Below, one piece after another: positions 1 through 8,059 of a DNA stretch of 64,000 bases (the first letter of the stretch is position 1; the number at the start of each line of letters is the position of its first letter). The translations under genes and the position numbers were made by a program. Below the pieces are notes generated by a model. That model ran no database searches. It worked only from the letters and a program-made list of their open reading frames with translations, and was not told the origin of the DNA. The DNA is from Luteolibacter sp. SL250 (GTDB taxonomy: Bacteria > Verrucomicrobiota > Verrucomicrobiia > Verrucomicrobiales > Akkermansiaceae). Location: NCBI RefSeq assembly GCF_026625605.1, contig NZ_CP113054.1:4402001-4466000 (forward strand), read 5' to 3'.

Positions 1-162
1 AGCCATGCGGAGACTTTTCCGGGAGGTGCTTCTTCATCGGTCATGGAACAAAATTCGTATGAGGTGGCGGGAATTTCAACTTCGGCCTCACAGGGTGGCG
101 TCGTGGCTTCGCCGCGATGGTTGGGACATGCCTCCTCCCTTTCTCCGGCATCCGCATGGAGA

Positions 163-264
163 CTGGGACCGCGGGATTCATCCCGCCCCGGAGAATCCGT
201 TTCCAGGCAACGACCGGTTCTGCGCTGCCAGCAAATCGGGGCGGGATGAATCCCGCGGTCCCAG
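163..264. repeat. Perfect 28-bp inverted repeat with internal hairpins
   Basis: The 28 bases at 163-190 recur as their exact reverse complement at 237-264, with a 46-bp spacer. Each arm contains its own small hairpin, GCGGGA-TTCA-TCCCGC at 171-186 in the left arm. The arrangement of two hairpin-bearing arms in opposite orientation resembles REP doublets (REPINs). The open frames through 1-351 are arginine-rich and simply read through the repeat, so I see no gene in this stretch. Confidence 0.75.
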
Positions 265-351
265 TGCTTCGCTCCCAGCCGGAACGGCGGAACTGTCACG
301 GAAGATTGAACCATCCTGAATAGCTGCGATACTCCGACCGTCCCACCGCCC

Positions 352-570
352 ATGAAATACCTCCTCATGTCCCTCTCCGCCATCGTCCTCTCATCCTGCG
401 CCGGGGATCCGGGCCATTTCGACGGAGGGGACGGTCATCGCCGCGGCTCAGGAAATGCCCCGCTGCGGGGACCATCCGCCGGTGACGTCATCCGGGACAC
501 CCACTACGACCGGGCCCGGCAGAACTACGAGGACCGCACCCACCAGCGTCGCTACGGACGCTACGATTGA
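352..570 (+). CDS. Small lipoprotein of unknown function
   Basis: A 72-residue protein. It opens with a lipoprotein signal: MKYLLMS, a hydrophobic stretch, then LSSC with Cys at residue 16, so it is probably lipidated and anchored in the cell envelope. The mature part is short, rich in Gly, Asp, Arg and Tyr, and has no recognisable domain; its low complexity suggests a disordered tail. There is no good Shine-Dalgarno sequence before the ATG. The start is supported mainly by the textbook signal peptide. No function can be assigned from the sequence or from its neighbours, a small membrane protein downstream and repeats upstream. Confidence 0.6.
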   Translation: MKYLLMSLSAIVLSSCAGDPGHFDGGDGHRRGSGNAPLRGPSAGDVIRDTHYDRARQNYEDRTHQRRYGRYD

Positions 571-615
571 CGCCGGGAAGTTGACTTTGCCCCGGAGCGG
601 ACACGAGCATGGGAC

Positions 616-990
616 ATGATCTCGTATTTCTCCGGCTTTGCGTTTCTTTTTACCATGCCCATCCTCATCGCCCAATGGATCGGGGTTGTGAAGCTCTCGA
701 AGCACGGACGCCGCGGCGACTGGTGGTGCATGGTCACCGGCACGGCCCTCGCCACATTGAATCCTTTTCTGCAGGTGGCCGGCGCTTTCCTTTTCCGTTC
801 TCTTGGAGGTGACACCGTCATCTTCAATGTATTGATGTTCGGTGGCCTGTCGGCCTTGGGTGGACTTCTGTTTGCGATTGGTTTCGTTCTCCACGCCATG
901 AGACTCTCCAATCTGCAAAACCGGATCAGCGAACTGGAAATGATGAACCTCGCCCAGGCGACGGAGCTTGAGCGGATCCGCAACCGCTGA
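616..990 (+). CDS. Small membrane protein with C-terminal coiled coil
   Basis: A 124-residue integral membrane protein of unknown function. Three hydrophobic segments can be seen at about residues 5-25, 36-60 and 68-93. They are followed by a charged heptad-like tail (97-122, Leu/Ile/Met-spaced with Glu and Arg) that is likely to form a short cytoplasmic coiled coil. The gene lies 45 bp after the small lipoprotein and ends a few bases before the paired-hairpin repeat at 996-1204. The hydrophobic pattern and the low-alanine composition are unlike a chance frame in GC-rich DNA, which is the main reason to call it real. No family is recognised. Confidence 0.6.
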   Translation: MISYFSGFAFLFTMPILIAQWIGVVKLSKHGRRGDWWCMVTGTALATLNPFLQVAGAFLFRSLGGDTVIFNVLMFGGLSALGGLLFAIGFVLHAMRLSNLQNRISELEMMNLAQATELERIRNR

Positions 991-995
991 GTCCT

Positions 996-1204
996 GTGGC
1001 TGGGGCATCTTGCCCCAGGCCGTTGCCGGGGCGTCCCGCCCCGATCATCCATCTGTTGTCCCCCAACCTATGAGCAGGCACTTCCAAGAGGATTCTCCGG
1101 AGCGAATTCGTCGAAGGCGTGAAGACTATCCGAATGGGTTTCCCATACGAAAGAACCGGAGCAAGATGCTCCGGCAACGGCCTGGGCCAAGATGGCCCAG
1201 CCAC
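996..1204. repeat. Inverted pair of double hairpins with compensated stems
   Basis: The left arm (996-1042) and right arm (1158-1204) are imperfect reverse complements, and each carries two hairpins. Left: CTGGGGCA-TCT-TGCCCCAG at 1000-1018 and GGGGCG-TCC-CGCCCC at 1028-1042. Right, read on the minus strand: CTGGGCCA-TCT-TGGCCCAG and GGAGCA-TCT-TGCTCC. Where the arms differ inside stems, both sides of the stem have changed together, so pairing is kept (three compensated pairs). The region 991-1214 holds no gene. It has the layout of a REPIN-type element. Confidence 0.75.
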
Positions 1205-1214
1205 ATTTGCTGAT

Positions 1215-1499
1215 TCAGGCGTCCGGAGCCTTCACGTGGAAGGTGCCGCGGAGCCACCTGCAGCGGAACGGCTCGCCCGCTTCCTCCGGCTTCCAGCCAT
1301 TGGCGCGGCCGAAGTCGATGCCCAGCGTGACCATGTTATGGCTCACCACCTTCGGCAGTTCCGCGATGAAGAGCTGGCCGTTCACACCAGCCACCAGCTC
1401 GATGACCAGCTCGTTGGTGCCGGTACGGTTCTGCATGATCCAGCGATACATGGTATCGCGGTGGTTGATGTTCTTGAAGACTTTCTGGGGAGGCGGCAC
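1215..1499 (-). CDS. Hypothetical protein downstream of hemL
   Basis: A 94-residue soluble protein that I do not recognise. It lacks a signal peptide and membrane segments. Residues 8-50 (motifs FKNINHRDTMYRW and TNELVIEL) look like a compact alpha/beta domain, and the C-terminal third has conserved-looking Trp and Cys positions (GWKPEEAGEPFRCRW). The start appears to be a GTG at 1499, nine bases after the hemL stop codon, so the two genes are probably co-transcribed. An ATG at 1451 is an alternative start but would drop the first 16 residues. Whether it has any role in tetrapyrrole synthesis cannot be judged. Confidence 0.6.
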   Translation of the reverse strand: MPPPQKVFKNINHRDTMYRWIMQNRTGTNELVIELVAGVNGQLFIAELPKVVSHNMVTLGIDFGRANGWKPEEAGEPFRCRWLRGTFHVKAPDA

Positions 1500-1508
1500 G
1501 ACCGGAAT

Positions 1509-2792
1509 CTAGATATTGGAGAGCACCTTGGCAAACACCGAGAGGGTGTCATCCAGATCCGCCTCGGTGTGGGCCAGCGAGAGGAAACCGGTCTCATAGG
1601 GTGACGGGGCGATGTAGATGCCCTCCTCCAGGCAACCCCAGAAGAACTTCCGGAACAGCTCGAGGTCCTGCTTCATCACGTCGTTCACGTTCACGATCTC
1701 CCGGTCGGTGAAGAACAGGCAGAACATGGAACCGACGCGGTTGATCCGGTACGGGATGCCTTTTTCATCCATCACGCCGCGCAGGCCTTGCTCGAAATGC
1801 GCGCCGAGCTGGTCGAGCCTGGCGAAGCCGGAGGGCTTGGAAAGTTCCTTCAACTGGGCGAGACCCGCCGCCATCGCCAGTGGGTTCCCGGAAAGGGTGC
1901 CCGCCTGATAAACCGGGCCGATGGGGGCGAGCATGTCCATCACATCCGCCCGGCCGCCGAACGCACCGACCGGCAGACCGCCGCCGATGACCTTGCCGAA
2001 GCAGCTCAGGTCCGGGGTGAGGTTCTCCAGTCCCTGCACCCCCGCCTTGCCCAGGCGGAAGCCGGTCATGACTTCGTCGAAGATCAGCAGCGCGCCGTAT
2101 TTTTTCGTGATCGAGGAAAGGAGGTCGAGGTAACCGGGCTTCGGCAGGACGAGGCCGGCGTTCGCGGGATAGGACTCCACGATGATGGCGGCGATGAGCT
2201 CGCCCTGCGCGGCGAAGAGGTTCTCCAGCGCCTCAACGTCATTGTAGGGCAGGACGATGGTCTTTTCCGCGAAAGCGGCGGGGACACCGGCGGAGTCCGG
2301 CTCCCCGTGGGTGAGCGCGCCGGAACCGGCGGCGACCAGCAGGGAGTCGCTGTGGCCATGGTAGCAGCCGTCGAACTTCACGATGTAGTCCCGCTTCGTG
2401 TAGCCGCGGGCCAGGCGGATGGCGGACATGGTGGCCTCCGTGCCGGAGCTGCACATGCGGACCTTTTCCACGGATGGCACCCACTCGACGATGGTGCGCG
2501 CCATTTCAACTTCATACGGGTTCGGGATGCCGAAGGAGACGCCGTCCTTCGCCACCTCATGGATCGTGTTCGTGATGACGGTGGGCGCGTGACCGAGAAT
2601 GTTCGGCCCCCAGGAGCCGATGTAGTCGATGTAGGTTTTCCCGTCCACGTCCTCAATGCGGCTGCCCTTCGCCCGGCGGACGAAGAATGGCTCCCCGCCG
2701 ACATTCCGGAACGCGCGGACGGGGGAGTTCACCCCTCCGGGGATCAGGGTTTTGGCGGTGGCGAAGAGTTTGGAGGAGATCGAGGAGGACAT
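1509..2792 (-). CDS. hemL: Glutamate-1-semialdehyde 2,1-aminomutase
   Basis: A PLP enzyme that converts glutamate-1-semialdehyde to 5-aminolevulinate, the last step of the C5 route to heme and other tetrapyrroles. From the ATG at 2792 it is 427 residues, the usual family length; longer frames upstream add an untypical proline-rich tail. It begins SSKLFATAKTLIPGGVNSPV, typical of HemL. The class III aminotransferase landmarks are present: FDEVMTGFR (cofactor Asp) and the PLP lysine in SCFGKVIGGG (Lys267). TAG ends the gene nine bases before the small hypothetical protein. The aminotransferase domain inside the megasynthase at 42718 belongs to the same fold family but is clearly separate. Confidence 0.96.
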   Translation of the reverse strand: MSSSISSKLFATAKTLIPGGVNSPVRAFRNVGGEPFFVRRAKGSRIEDVDGKTYIDYIGSWGPNILGHAPTVITNTIHEVAKDGVSFGIPNPYEVEMARTIVEWVPSVEKVRMCSSGTEATMSAIRLARGYTKRDYIVKFDGCYHGHSDSLLVAAGSGALTHGEPDSAGVPAAFAEKTIVLPYNDVEALENLFAAQGELIAAIIVESYPANAGLVLPKPGYLDLLSSITKKYGALLIFDEVMTGFRLGKAGVQGLENLTPDLSCFGKVIGGGLPVGAFGGRADVMDMLAPIGPVYQAGTLSGNPLAMAAGLAQLKELSKPSGFARLDQLGAHFEQGLRGVMDEKGIPYRINRVGSMFCLFFTDREIVNVNDVMKQDLELFRKFFWGCLEEGIYIAPSPYETGFLSLAHTEADLDDTLSVFAKVLSNI

Positions 2793-2924
2793 GGTGGCGG
2801 GGGGATGTTCTTCCGGAAATGCCGGGGCCGCAATCCGTGAAATTCCCTTTGAATGAATCCACCACACCGGACGTCACAGAAGAAACAGGCTTCCGTTTTC
2901 CCCGGATGCCGGTAGATTGACCCA

Positions 2925-3644
2925 ATGAACCGGTGGCTCATCGCGCTTGTTTCCGTCGGCCTCGCGCTCTCCGCAGGGGCCCAGATCAAACGCGCGGACC
3001 GCTCCTCCCTCCTGAACTCCGACCCGGACGTGGTCTATCTGGAGGAAACGCTGAAACAGCCCATCGAGCTGGACGTCATCAAGGAAGCGCCCGTCTTTTC
3101 CGACAAGACGGGCAGCCACCGGCTGGGCTACCTGCGGGCGAACCAGCGGGTGAAACTGGAGGCCATCACGGACAAGGTCTACCGGGTGCGCGGACAGGGC
3201 CGCAGCGGGGGAATCTCCGGCTGGGTCGGGCCGTGGGCCTTCTCAGCGAAGGACCCGGACTTCGTGGAAAATCTCAAGAAACTCTACGTGCGCCAGATCG
3301 AGGTGCAGAACCTCATCGCCGCGAAGGCGGTGGCGGTGGGCATGACCACGGATGAAGTCACCCTGTCCCTGGGCAAGCCGACGAAGACCTCCATGCGCCG
3401 GACCAGCACCGGCGAGGCGGGGAGCTGGGAGTTCATCGACTACGAGGAGGTGAAGCACTACGTCACCCGCATCGACCCGGTGACCGGAGGGATCTTCCGC
3501 CAGCTCTCCCACGTCACGCAGGAGGAAAAGAGCAAGACGGCCGTCGAGTTCGAGAACGGTCTGGTCACCGCGGTGACGGAAAGCGAGAACCGTCAGGGAG
3601 GGAACGTGCGCATCATCGTGCCGCCCCTCATTTTCAGATGGTGA
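2925..3644 (+). CDS. Secreted SH3-like protein of unknown function
   Basis: A 239-residue exported protein. Residues 1-19 form a signal peptide (WLIALVSVGLALSAGAQ). Residues 45-105 look like a bacterial SH3-type fold (FSDKTGSHRLGYLRANQRVKLEAI, shown here only as the landmark FSDKTG...VKLEAI, then GWVGPWAFS). Residues 128-185 resemble the SmpA/OmlA (BamE-like) pattern, with VGMTTDEVTLSLGKPTK followed by WEFIDYEEVKHYV. The pairing suggests a periplasmic envelope protein that binds a partner or peptidoglycan, but this is inference. It is transcribed away from hemL; the 132 bp between the two starts must hold both promoters. Confidence 0.75.
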   Translation: MNRWLIALVSVGLALSAGAQIKRADRSSLLNSDPDVVYLEETLKQPIELDVIKEAPVFSDKTGSHRLGYLRANQRVKLEAITDKVYRVRGQGRSGGISGWVGPWAFSAKDPDFVENLKKLYVRQIEVQNLIAAKAVAVGMTTDEVTLSLGKPTKTSMRRTSTGEAGSWEFIDYEEVKHYVTRIDPVTGGIFRQLSHVTQEEKSKTAVEFENGLVTAVTESENRQGGNVRIIVPPLIFRW

Positions 3645-3681
3645 GAAGCGGTTCACGCGGCAGGGTGGCCCACCCCATGCC

Positions 3682-5088
3682 TCACTCCGGCAGCATCAAC
3701 GGCTGTTGGGCGGATCTCACGGGCCTCTCTTCCTGGCCGCGGCTGAAAAGCTCATCCATGCGGTCGAGGTACTCCGACATGGGATCCGTCCGGACGTGCT
3801 TCCGCTCCTGCAGGCGCTCCTTCAGCCGCAGGTAGTCATCAAACACGCCGCTGGGATTGCGCGCCCGCGTGATTTCGAACCAGTCGAGGAAATCCACCGC
3901 CCGCTCCCCCTTCGCACGCATCAGCTCCCGGGATTGTTCGAGGGACGCCAGCCGTTCCGGCACCTTTTCCGTCTCCCAGCGCTCCATGGAGGTGAGCACC
4001 TCCTGATACTCCACCAACAGCGGACGGTAGGAGGGAAAGCTGCGGTAGCTGAGCCGCCAGATGGCATCCTGGGCCGGCTTGATCGCGTCGATCCGTTCCT
4101 TCGGCTGGAGGTCGGACAGTTCCTGCCACGCCGAGATGGGCTTCTCCGTCACGACTCCCTCCGGGCTGCGGAAATGGAAGCGCAGCGCCTCCTCCAGCCC
4201 CGCCTCCGTCTCCGCGATGGAGAGACTGTCGGACAACGGGGCCGCGCCCTTGTTCGCCATCTGCAGCGCCCACCACTTTTCGAGGCTGTTTTCGGAAAGG
4301 TTCAGTTCCGGGAAGTGCTTCCTGAGGAGCACCGGCATTTCCCCCTGGTAGCCCGCCACCTCCGTGAGGAAGGCGCGGAATCCCTCCTTGCCCATCGGCT
4401 GTTCCAGCAGCGCCATCACCAGCGCACCGGAGGAAACGCGGAACGCGAGCTTCATCGCGGTGTCCATCTGCTCCTCCGCGGGTCCGGTGACGGAGAACAA
4501 CTGGTCCATCTTGTAGATGCCCCCCCGCCGGAAGAGTGATTCATAGTGGCGGCGGTCCGCCTGCTTCAATCTCCATGCGGTGGCCTCCCGCAGGCCTTCC
4601 ACCAACCACGGCGGCACGTTGAATTCCTTTTCGGACTCGTTCGGCTTCCGGGTGCGCAGGGTGCGCTCATAGATCAGCGCGGATGTCAGCACGGAGGCGA
4701 ACTGCTCCCGCCCGACACCACGGCCCATGTGGGCGCGGACCCGCAGGTCGAAGGCCTGGTCATTGAAAAACAGCTCCATCACCACCGGGCGGGGCGGCGC
4801 GGGTTCCCCCGGATTTCCGGAAAGCAGGATGCGGATGGGCATCACCACCTGTTCCTCCCCCTTCTCCTCGGTGAGGGCCCGGAGTTCCTCACGGGTCTGG
4901 TCCGCCAGCAACGCCATGGTCCCGCGCGCGCCACCGTCACCTCCGGTCACCCGGAACAGCCCGGACCGGCTGACCGCCTCACCCGGCGAGGCTCCGTTGT
5001 CCTCCACCACCAGGTTCGCACGCGGCGGCTCCTGCGCCACGACCAGTGGCAGGAGGGCGATGGACACGATGACCGGCGCGAACTTCAT
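3682..5088 (-). CDS. Secreted hypothetical protein, possible degenerate peptidase
   Basis: A 468-residue exported protein with a signal peptide ending near VVAQ (residue 19). The middle part (about 90-300) has the layout of an M1/MA-type peptidase region: PPWLVEGLREATAWRLK (near 160) stands where such proteins carry a helix next to the zinc site. However, no HExxH motif is present, so catalytic activity is doubtful. The C-terminal third is helical and charged. Its ATG shares one base with the stop of the upstream membrane protein (TGATG), so both are co-translated, with the zinc-ribbon gene first in the operon. Function unknown. Confidence 0.75.
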   Translation of the reverse strand: MKFAPVIVSIALLPLVVAQEPPRANLVVEDNGASPGEAVSRSGLFRVTGGDGGARGTMALLADQTREELRALTEEKGEEQVVMPIRILLSGNPGEPAPPRPVVMELFFNDQAFDLRVRAHMGRGVGREQFASVLTSALIYERTLRTRKPNESEKEFNVPPWLVEGLREATAWRLKQADRRHYESLFRRGGIYKMDQLFSVTGPAEEQMDTAMKLAFRVSSGALVMALLEQPMGKEGFRAFLTEVAGYQGEMPVLLRKHFPELNLSENSLEKWWALQMANKGAAPLSDSLSIAETEAGLEEALRFHFRSPEGVVTEKPISAWQELSDLQPKERIDAIKPAQDAIWRLSYRSFPSYRPLLVEYQEVLTSMERWETEKVPERLASLEQSRELMRAKGERAVDFLDWFEITRARNPSGVFDDYLRLKERLQERKHVRTDPMSEYLDRMDELFSRGQEERPVRSAQQPLMLPE

Positions 5089-5774
5089 CAGAAGGGATTG
5101 ATCGTTTCAGGGGAGGTGCTGCCACGCGGATCCAGGACGAGGTTCCCTTCCTCGATCTTCACCCGCGCCATCTTCTCCAGTCCGTTGGAGATCTCATCCT
5201 TGAACTGGTCTTTCAACTCGGAAAACGCCGGCATCACCAGCAGCAGCAGCCCCTGCGGCACGACCAGCTTTCCAAAGCGCCCGCCTTTCTTCAGGTTCGG
5301 GAAACTGTCCATGAAGGCACCTCCGTCGCGGTGGAGGGCGGTCGAAACACCATCGGGAGACTCCGTCTGCTCGATCCTCAGGAACATGGAAACCGTGAAC
5401 GGACGGTCGAACGCGGACCGCACCATCACCACTTCCGCAACGTCCTGCTCCAGGCGGATGGCGACCCCTTCCAGTTTCACGCTGCCCCCCAGCACGCCGC
5501 CCTGTTCCATGGCCAGCGTGGCCGCCAGCCAGCGGTTCATATCCTCCTCGGAAAGGCGGAGGTCGTAGCCGCGCTCCACCGCATTGTGGAGCGCCTGTCC
5601 GAGATCCCGAGGCGGGGTGCCGGAGATCCCGCCATAGCCCTTCACGTCCGACAGGTCCTGCGGCTGCGTCGCAAAGTACAGCGCCGCCGCGAGGCCGAGG
5701 GCGACCAGGAACAGGAAGGATGAGAAGAGACGCGAGAAGCAGCCGCGGGGCTTGGTGTTCGATTCTTCGGCCAT
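5088..5774 (-). CDS. Single-pass membrane protein of unknown function
   Basis: A 228-residue protein with a short basic cytoplasmic start, one membrane segment at about residues 17-35 (FSSFLFLVALGLAAALYFAT) and a large extracytoplasmic domain. That domain shows alternating strands and a conserved-looking opening (YDLRLSEEDMNRWLAATL) but no motif I can name. It is the middle gene of a leftward operon: the FmdB-type zinc ribbon lies 44 bp upstream and the secreted protein downstream overlaps its stop by one base. Co-translation suggests that these two envelope proteins act together. Confidence 0.75.
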   Translation of the reverse strand: MAEESNTKPRGCFSRLFSSFLFLVALGLAAALYFATQPQDLSDVKGYGGISGTPPRDLGQALHNAVERGYDLRLSEEDMNRWLAATLAMEQGGVLGGSVKLEGVAIRLEQDVAEVVMVRSAFDRPFTVSMFLRIEQTESPDGVSTALHRDGGAFMDSFPNLKKGGRFGKLVVPQGLLLLVMPAFSELKDQFKDEISNGLEKMARVKIEEGNLVLDPRGSTSPETINPF

Positions 5775-5818
5775 GGGTGGGTTTTTCTGGAGGAAACGGA
5801 AAACGGGGAGCCGGAGGG

Positions 5819-6109
5819 TCAGTCGCCGGATTTCGGAGCGGCAGGCGCCGGAGCCGGGGCGGCTTCGGATTTCGCGGCGGGGGCCGCGCCGCTGTCCGCC
5901 TTCGCGCCGGCCTGGTACGATGCGGAGCGGTAGTCGGTCTGGTAGAAGCCGCCTCCCTTGAAGATGAGGCCCGCGCCGGTGCCGAGCAGGCGCTTCACCT
6001 TCCCGTCACATCCCTCCTGCGGGCAATCCTCCAGCTTGGCGTCCTTCATGCTCTGGAACACCTCGAACGTGTGCCCGCACTTCCCGCATTGGTAATCGTA
6101 ATTCGGCAT
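5819..6109 (-). CDS. FmdB-type zinc ribbon protein
   Basis: A 96-residue protein whose first 45 residues match the FmdB/CxxC_CxxC_SSSS putative regulatory domain: MPNYDYQCGKCGHTFE, with a second pair in CPQEGCDGKVKRLLG. The two Cys pairs should bind one zinc. The rest is an Ala/Pro/Lys-rich tail that is likely to be disordered. The family is widespread and its function is not established; a regulatory or nucleic-acid-binding role is usually assumed. It is the first gene of the leftward operon with the two envelope proteins and is transcribed away from the L,D-transpeptidase gene. Confidence 0.88.
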   Translation of the reverse strand: MPNYDYQCGKCGHTFEVFQSMKDAKLEDCPQEGCDGKVKRLLGTGAGLIFKGGGFYQTDYRSASYQAGAKADSGAAPAAKSEAAPAPAPAAPKSGD

Positions 6110-6236
6110 AAATTTGAAATAAGATCCTTACCATTTCCCTCCCATGGCGCAACCCCGGCCTGAGTGCCCCGGGAAGACTGTTCACTTGACCTAGCACCCC
6201 GTCCGGACCATGGTCCGCGCGGAAAACCGATCCGCC

Positions 6237-6854
6237 ATGAAGTTTCTCTCCTTACTCTCCACTTCCTGTCTCGCTGCCCTCGCCTTCACCTCCTGTGGTG
6301 GCGGGGCACCTCCCGGCTCGGACTACATGGCCGGCATCGGCGGATCCATCCACCGCCAGACCTCCGGCGGCCCGCACCACAAGCCCCCGGCGATCCCGGA
6401 CGACATCTCCTACTGGGACGGTGACGGGGTCATGGGATCCCCAATGATCAAGATCAACCGCGCGCAGCAGAAGGCGTTCTTCTACAAGGGCGGCCAGTTG
6501 GTCGGTGTCTCCAAGATTTCCAGCGGTGACGAAGACCACGGCACCCCTCCCGGCGCTTACAAGATCACCGAAAAAAGCAAGGACCACCGCTCCTCCCTCT
6601 ATGGCGTGTTCAAGGACGCCGCCGGTAACACCGTCGATGACGATGTGGACATCCGCCTGAAGAAGATCCCCGCCGGAGCGACCTTCGTCCGCGCGCCGAT
6701 GCCGAATTTCATGCGCTTCAACGGCGGCGTCGGCATGCACACCGGCTACCTCCCCGGCTACGCCGCCTCCCACGGCTGCGTGCGGATGCCCCACCACATG
6801 TCCACCAAGTTCTTCGAGAACGTCCAGGTGGGCACCCCGGTGATCGTGGAGTGA
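6237..6854 (+). CDS. L,D-transpeptidase (YkuD domain) lipoprotein
   Basis: A 205-residue envelope protein. The ATG at 6237 gives a proper lipoprotein signal (MKFLSLLSTS...AFTSC, Cys at about 21); a frame-compatible ATG at 6210 would put charged residues in front. The YkuD fold spans about 65-205, starting at SPMIKINRAQQKAFFYKGG. The catalytic signature HGCVRM is complete, with Cys181 as nucleophile, and upstream MHTGYLPG supplies the usual His-Gly context. Such enzymes make 3-3 cross-links in peptidoglycan or attach proteins to it. Some family members act only as anchoring enzymes, so the exact reaction is not determined. Confidence 0.9.
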   Translation: MKFLSLLSTSCLAALAFTSCGGGAPPGSDYMAGIGGSIHRQTSGGPHHKPPAIPDDISYWDGDGVMGSPMIKINRAQQKAFFYKGGQLVGVSKISSGDEDHGTPPGAYKITEKSKDHRSSLYGVFKDAAGNTVDDDVDIRLKKIPAGATFVRAPMPNFMRFNGGVGMHTGYLPGYAASHGCVRMPHHMSTKFFENVQVGTPVIVE

Positions 6855-7046
6855 TGCCATTTTAGTGGTACCGGCCTATCACCGTCGCTGGCTGAAAGGC
6901 GGGAGGACTGTGGAGCGGTGACTTCATTCCTGGAAGACTTGGGTTGAAATGAGGATCCAGACCATGATAGTGGCCCACTATGTGGAGCCACCGCAGGTGG
7001 CGCGCTGACTTCCCTTCCCCAAGAACGCTTCCATACCCTTCAACCA
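6855..7046. other. Intergenic stretch with short repeats and hairpins
   Basis: No gene seen. It contains two related 16-mers in direct orientation, GTGGAGCGGTGACTTC at 6910-6925 and GTGGCGCGCTGACTTC at 6997-7012 (13 of 16 identical), a hairpin GCCACC-GCA-GGTGGC at 6987-7001 and a near-palindrome ATAGTGG-C-CCACTAT just before it. The promoter of the secreted protein at 7047 should lie here. Confidence 0.45.
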
Positions 7047-7616
7047 ATGATGCGATTGATGATAGCTGCATGTCTAGGTGTATTCCTGTCTGAAGGCGCG
7101 CGTTCGAACCCGGCTGAAATCAATGATCCATCCGGCATTTATTCGATTTCAGACCAGGAGTATGTGAATCGACTGCGCGGGATGGCCATCCCTCCACTGA
7201 GCATATTCAGCCAGTTCGGTGACTTCGACAGCTTCCTCAGAATCTGCGCACTGGGCGGATGGGATTCACACGTGATCGTAGTTGCCTTCAAAGGGTTGGC
7301 ACCAAAGCAGATATTCCATTGGGAGAAGAAATGGCAGGATGACAAGGTTCGGGTCGTGATGTCCCAAAAATTCCTTCCTCCTAAGGACAGCGATCAATTC
7401 CGGAAAGAGTTCGATGTCGATGCCATCCTGGGATATTATAAGGCCAACCGAAAAATCATCCTCCCCTCAGGAGGGGAAGACAGCATCGCAACCTTGGTGG
7501 AACGAATCGATGAAAACGGCAAATACTCCGGCGTCTTTTACGGAGCGATTTACGAACGCCAGCTTTCCGATCATAATTCCAAGATTATCAAAATCATCGA
7601 AGGCGCGATGAAATAG
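7047..7616 (+). CDS. Secreted hypothetical protein
   Basis: A 189-residue protein with a likely signal peptide (MMRLMIAACLGVFLSEGARS). No family is recognised. The mature protein is mixed alpha/beta with several aromatic residues (GGWDSHVIVVAFKGL, FHWEKKWQDDKVRVV) and ends in a basic helix. Base composition is visibly lower in GC than in its neighbours and codon use is less GC-biased, which may mean recent acquisition or weak selection. The repeat-bearing intergenic region lies in front and the rhodanese gene follows on the same strand after 63 bp. Confidence 0.65.
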   Translation: MMRLMIAACLGVFLSEGARSNPAEINDPSGIYSISDQEYVNRLRGMAIPPLSIFSQFGDFDSFLRICALGGWDSHVIVVAFKGLAPKQIFHWEKKWQDDKVRVVMSQKFLPPKDSDQFRKEFDVDAILGYYKANRKIILPSGGEDSIATLVERIDENGKYSGVFYGAIYERQLSDHNSKIIKIIEGAMK

Positions 7617-7679
7617 CCATCGGGCCAAGGGCAATACGCTCATTGCCTGCGTCCATCTTCCCGGCATTTCATCTCCGCC

Positions 7680-8030
7680 ATGCTTCCCGACCCCGCAGCC
7701 ACCGCAGAGGTTTCCCCGGAATCCGTCGCCGCCTGGATCAACCTGCCGGAAGGCGAACGGCCACGCCTGATTGACTGCCGCGAGGCGGAGGAACTGGCGA
7801 TCTGCCAGATCCCGGGCAATGAGTGGGTGCCGCTCGGTGAGTTTCCCGAGCGGGTGGGCGCACTGACGGATGATCCGGCGCGCGGCGTGGTGGTCTATTG
7901 CCACCACGGCATGAGGTCCCTGCGGGCCGCGCTTTTCCTGCGCTCCCGGGGATTCTCCAACGCCTTTTCCATGCACGGCGGGATCGAGCTGTGGAGTCTG
8001 GCGGTGGATCCGGAAGTTCCCCGCTATTGA
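7680..8030 (+). CDS. Single-domain rhodanese
   Basis: A 116-residue cytoplasmic sulfurtransferase-type protein. The N-terminal half holds the family signature RLIDCREAEEL (residues 30-40), and the active-site loop is VVYCHHGMRS with the catalytic Cys at residue 74. Rhodaneses carry sulfur as a persulfide on this Cys; the in vivo acceptor of stand-alone versions is usually unknown. The gene ends 29 bp before the NADH dehydrogenase gene on the same strand, so the two are probably co-transcribed. Confidence 0.93.
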   Translation: MLPDPAATAEVSPESVAAWINLPEGERPRLIDCREAEELAICQIPGNEWVPLGEFPERVGALTDDPARGVVVYCHHGMRSLRAALFLRSRGFSNAFSMHGGIELWSLAVDPEVPRY

Positions 8031-8059
8031 GCAAACGCATTTCCCTGTTAGGCTGCGGG

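Noticed and set aside
5-319. 104-residue reading frame at the left end
   Set aside because: Arginine- and proline-rich, no domain, and it reads straight through the inverted repeat at 163-264; the other two frames are open too, as is usual in GC-rich DNA.
163-1204. CRISPR-like array
   Set aside because: The repeats are inverted hairpin pairs without regular spacers, and no cas gene is present.
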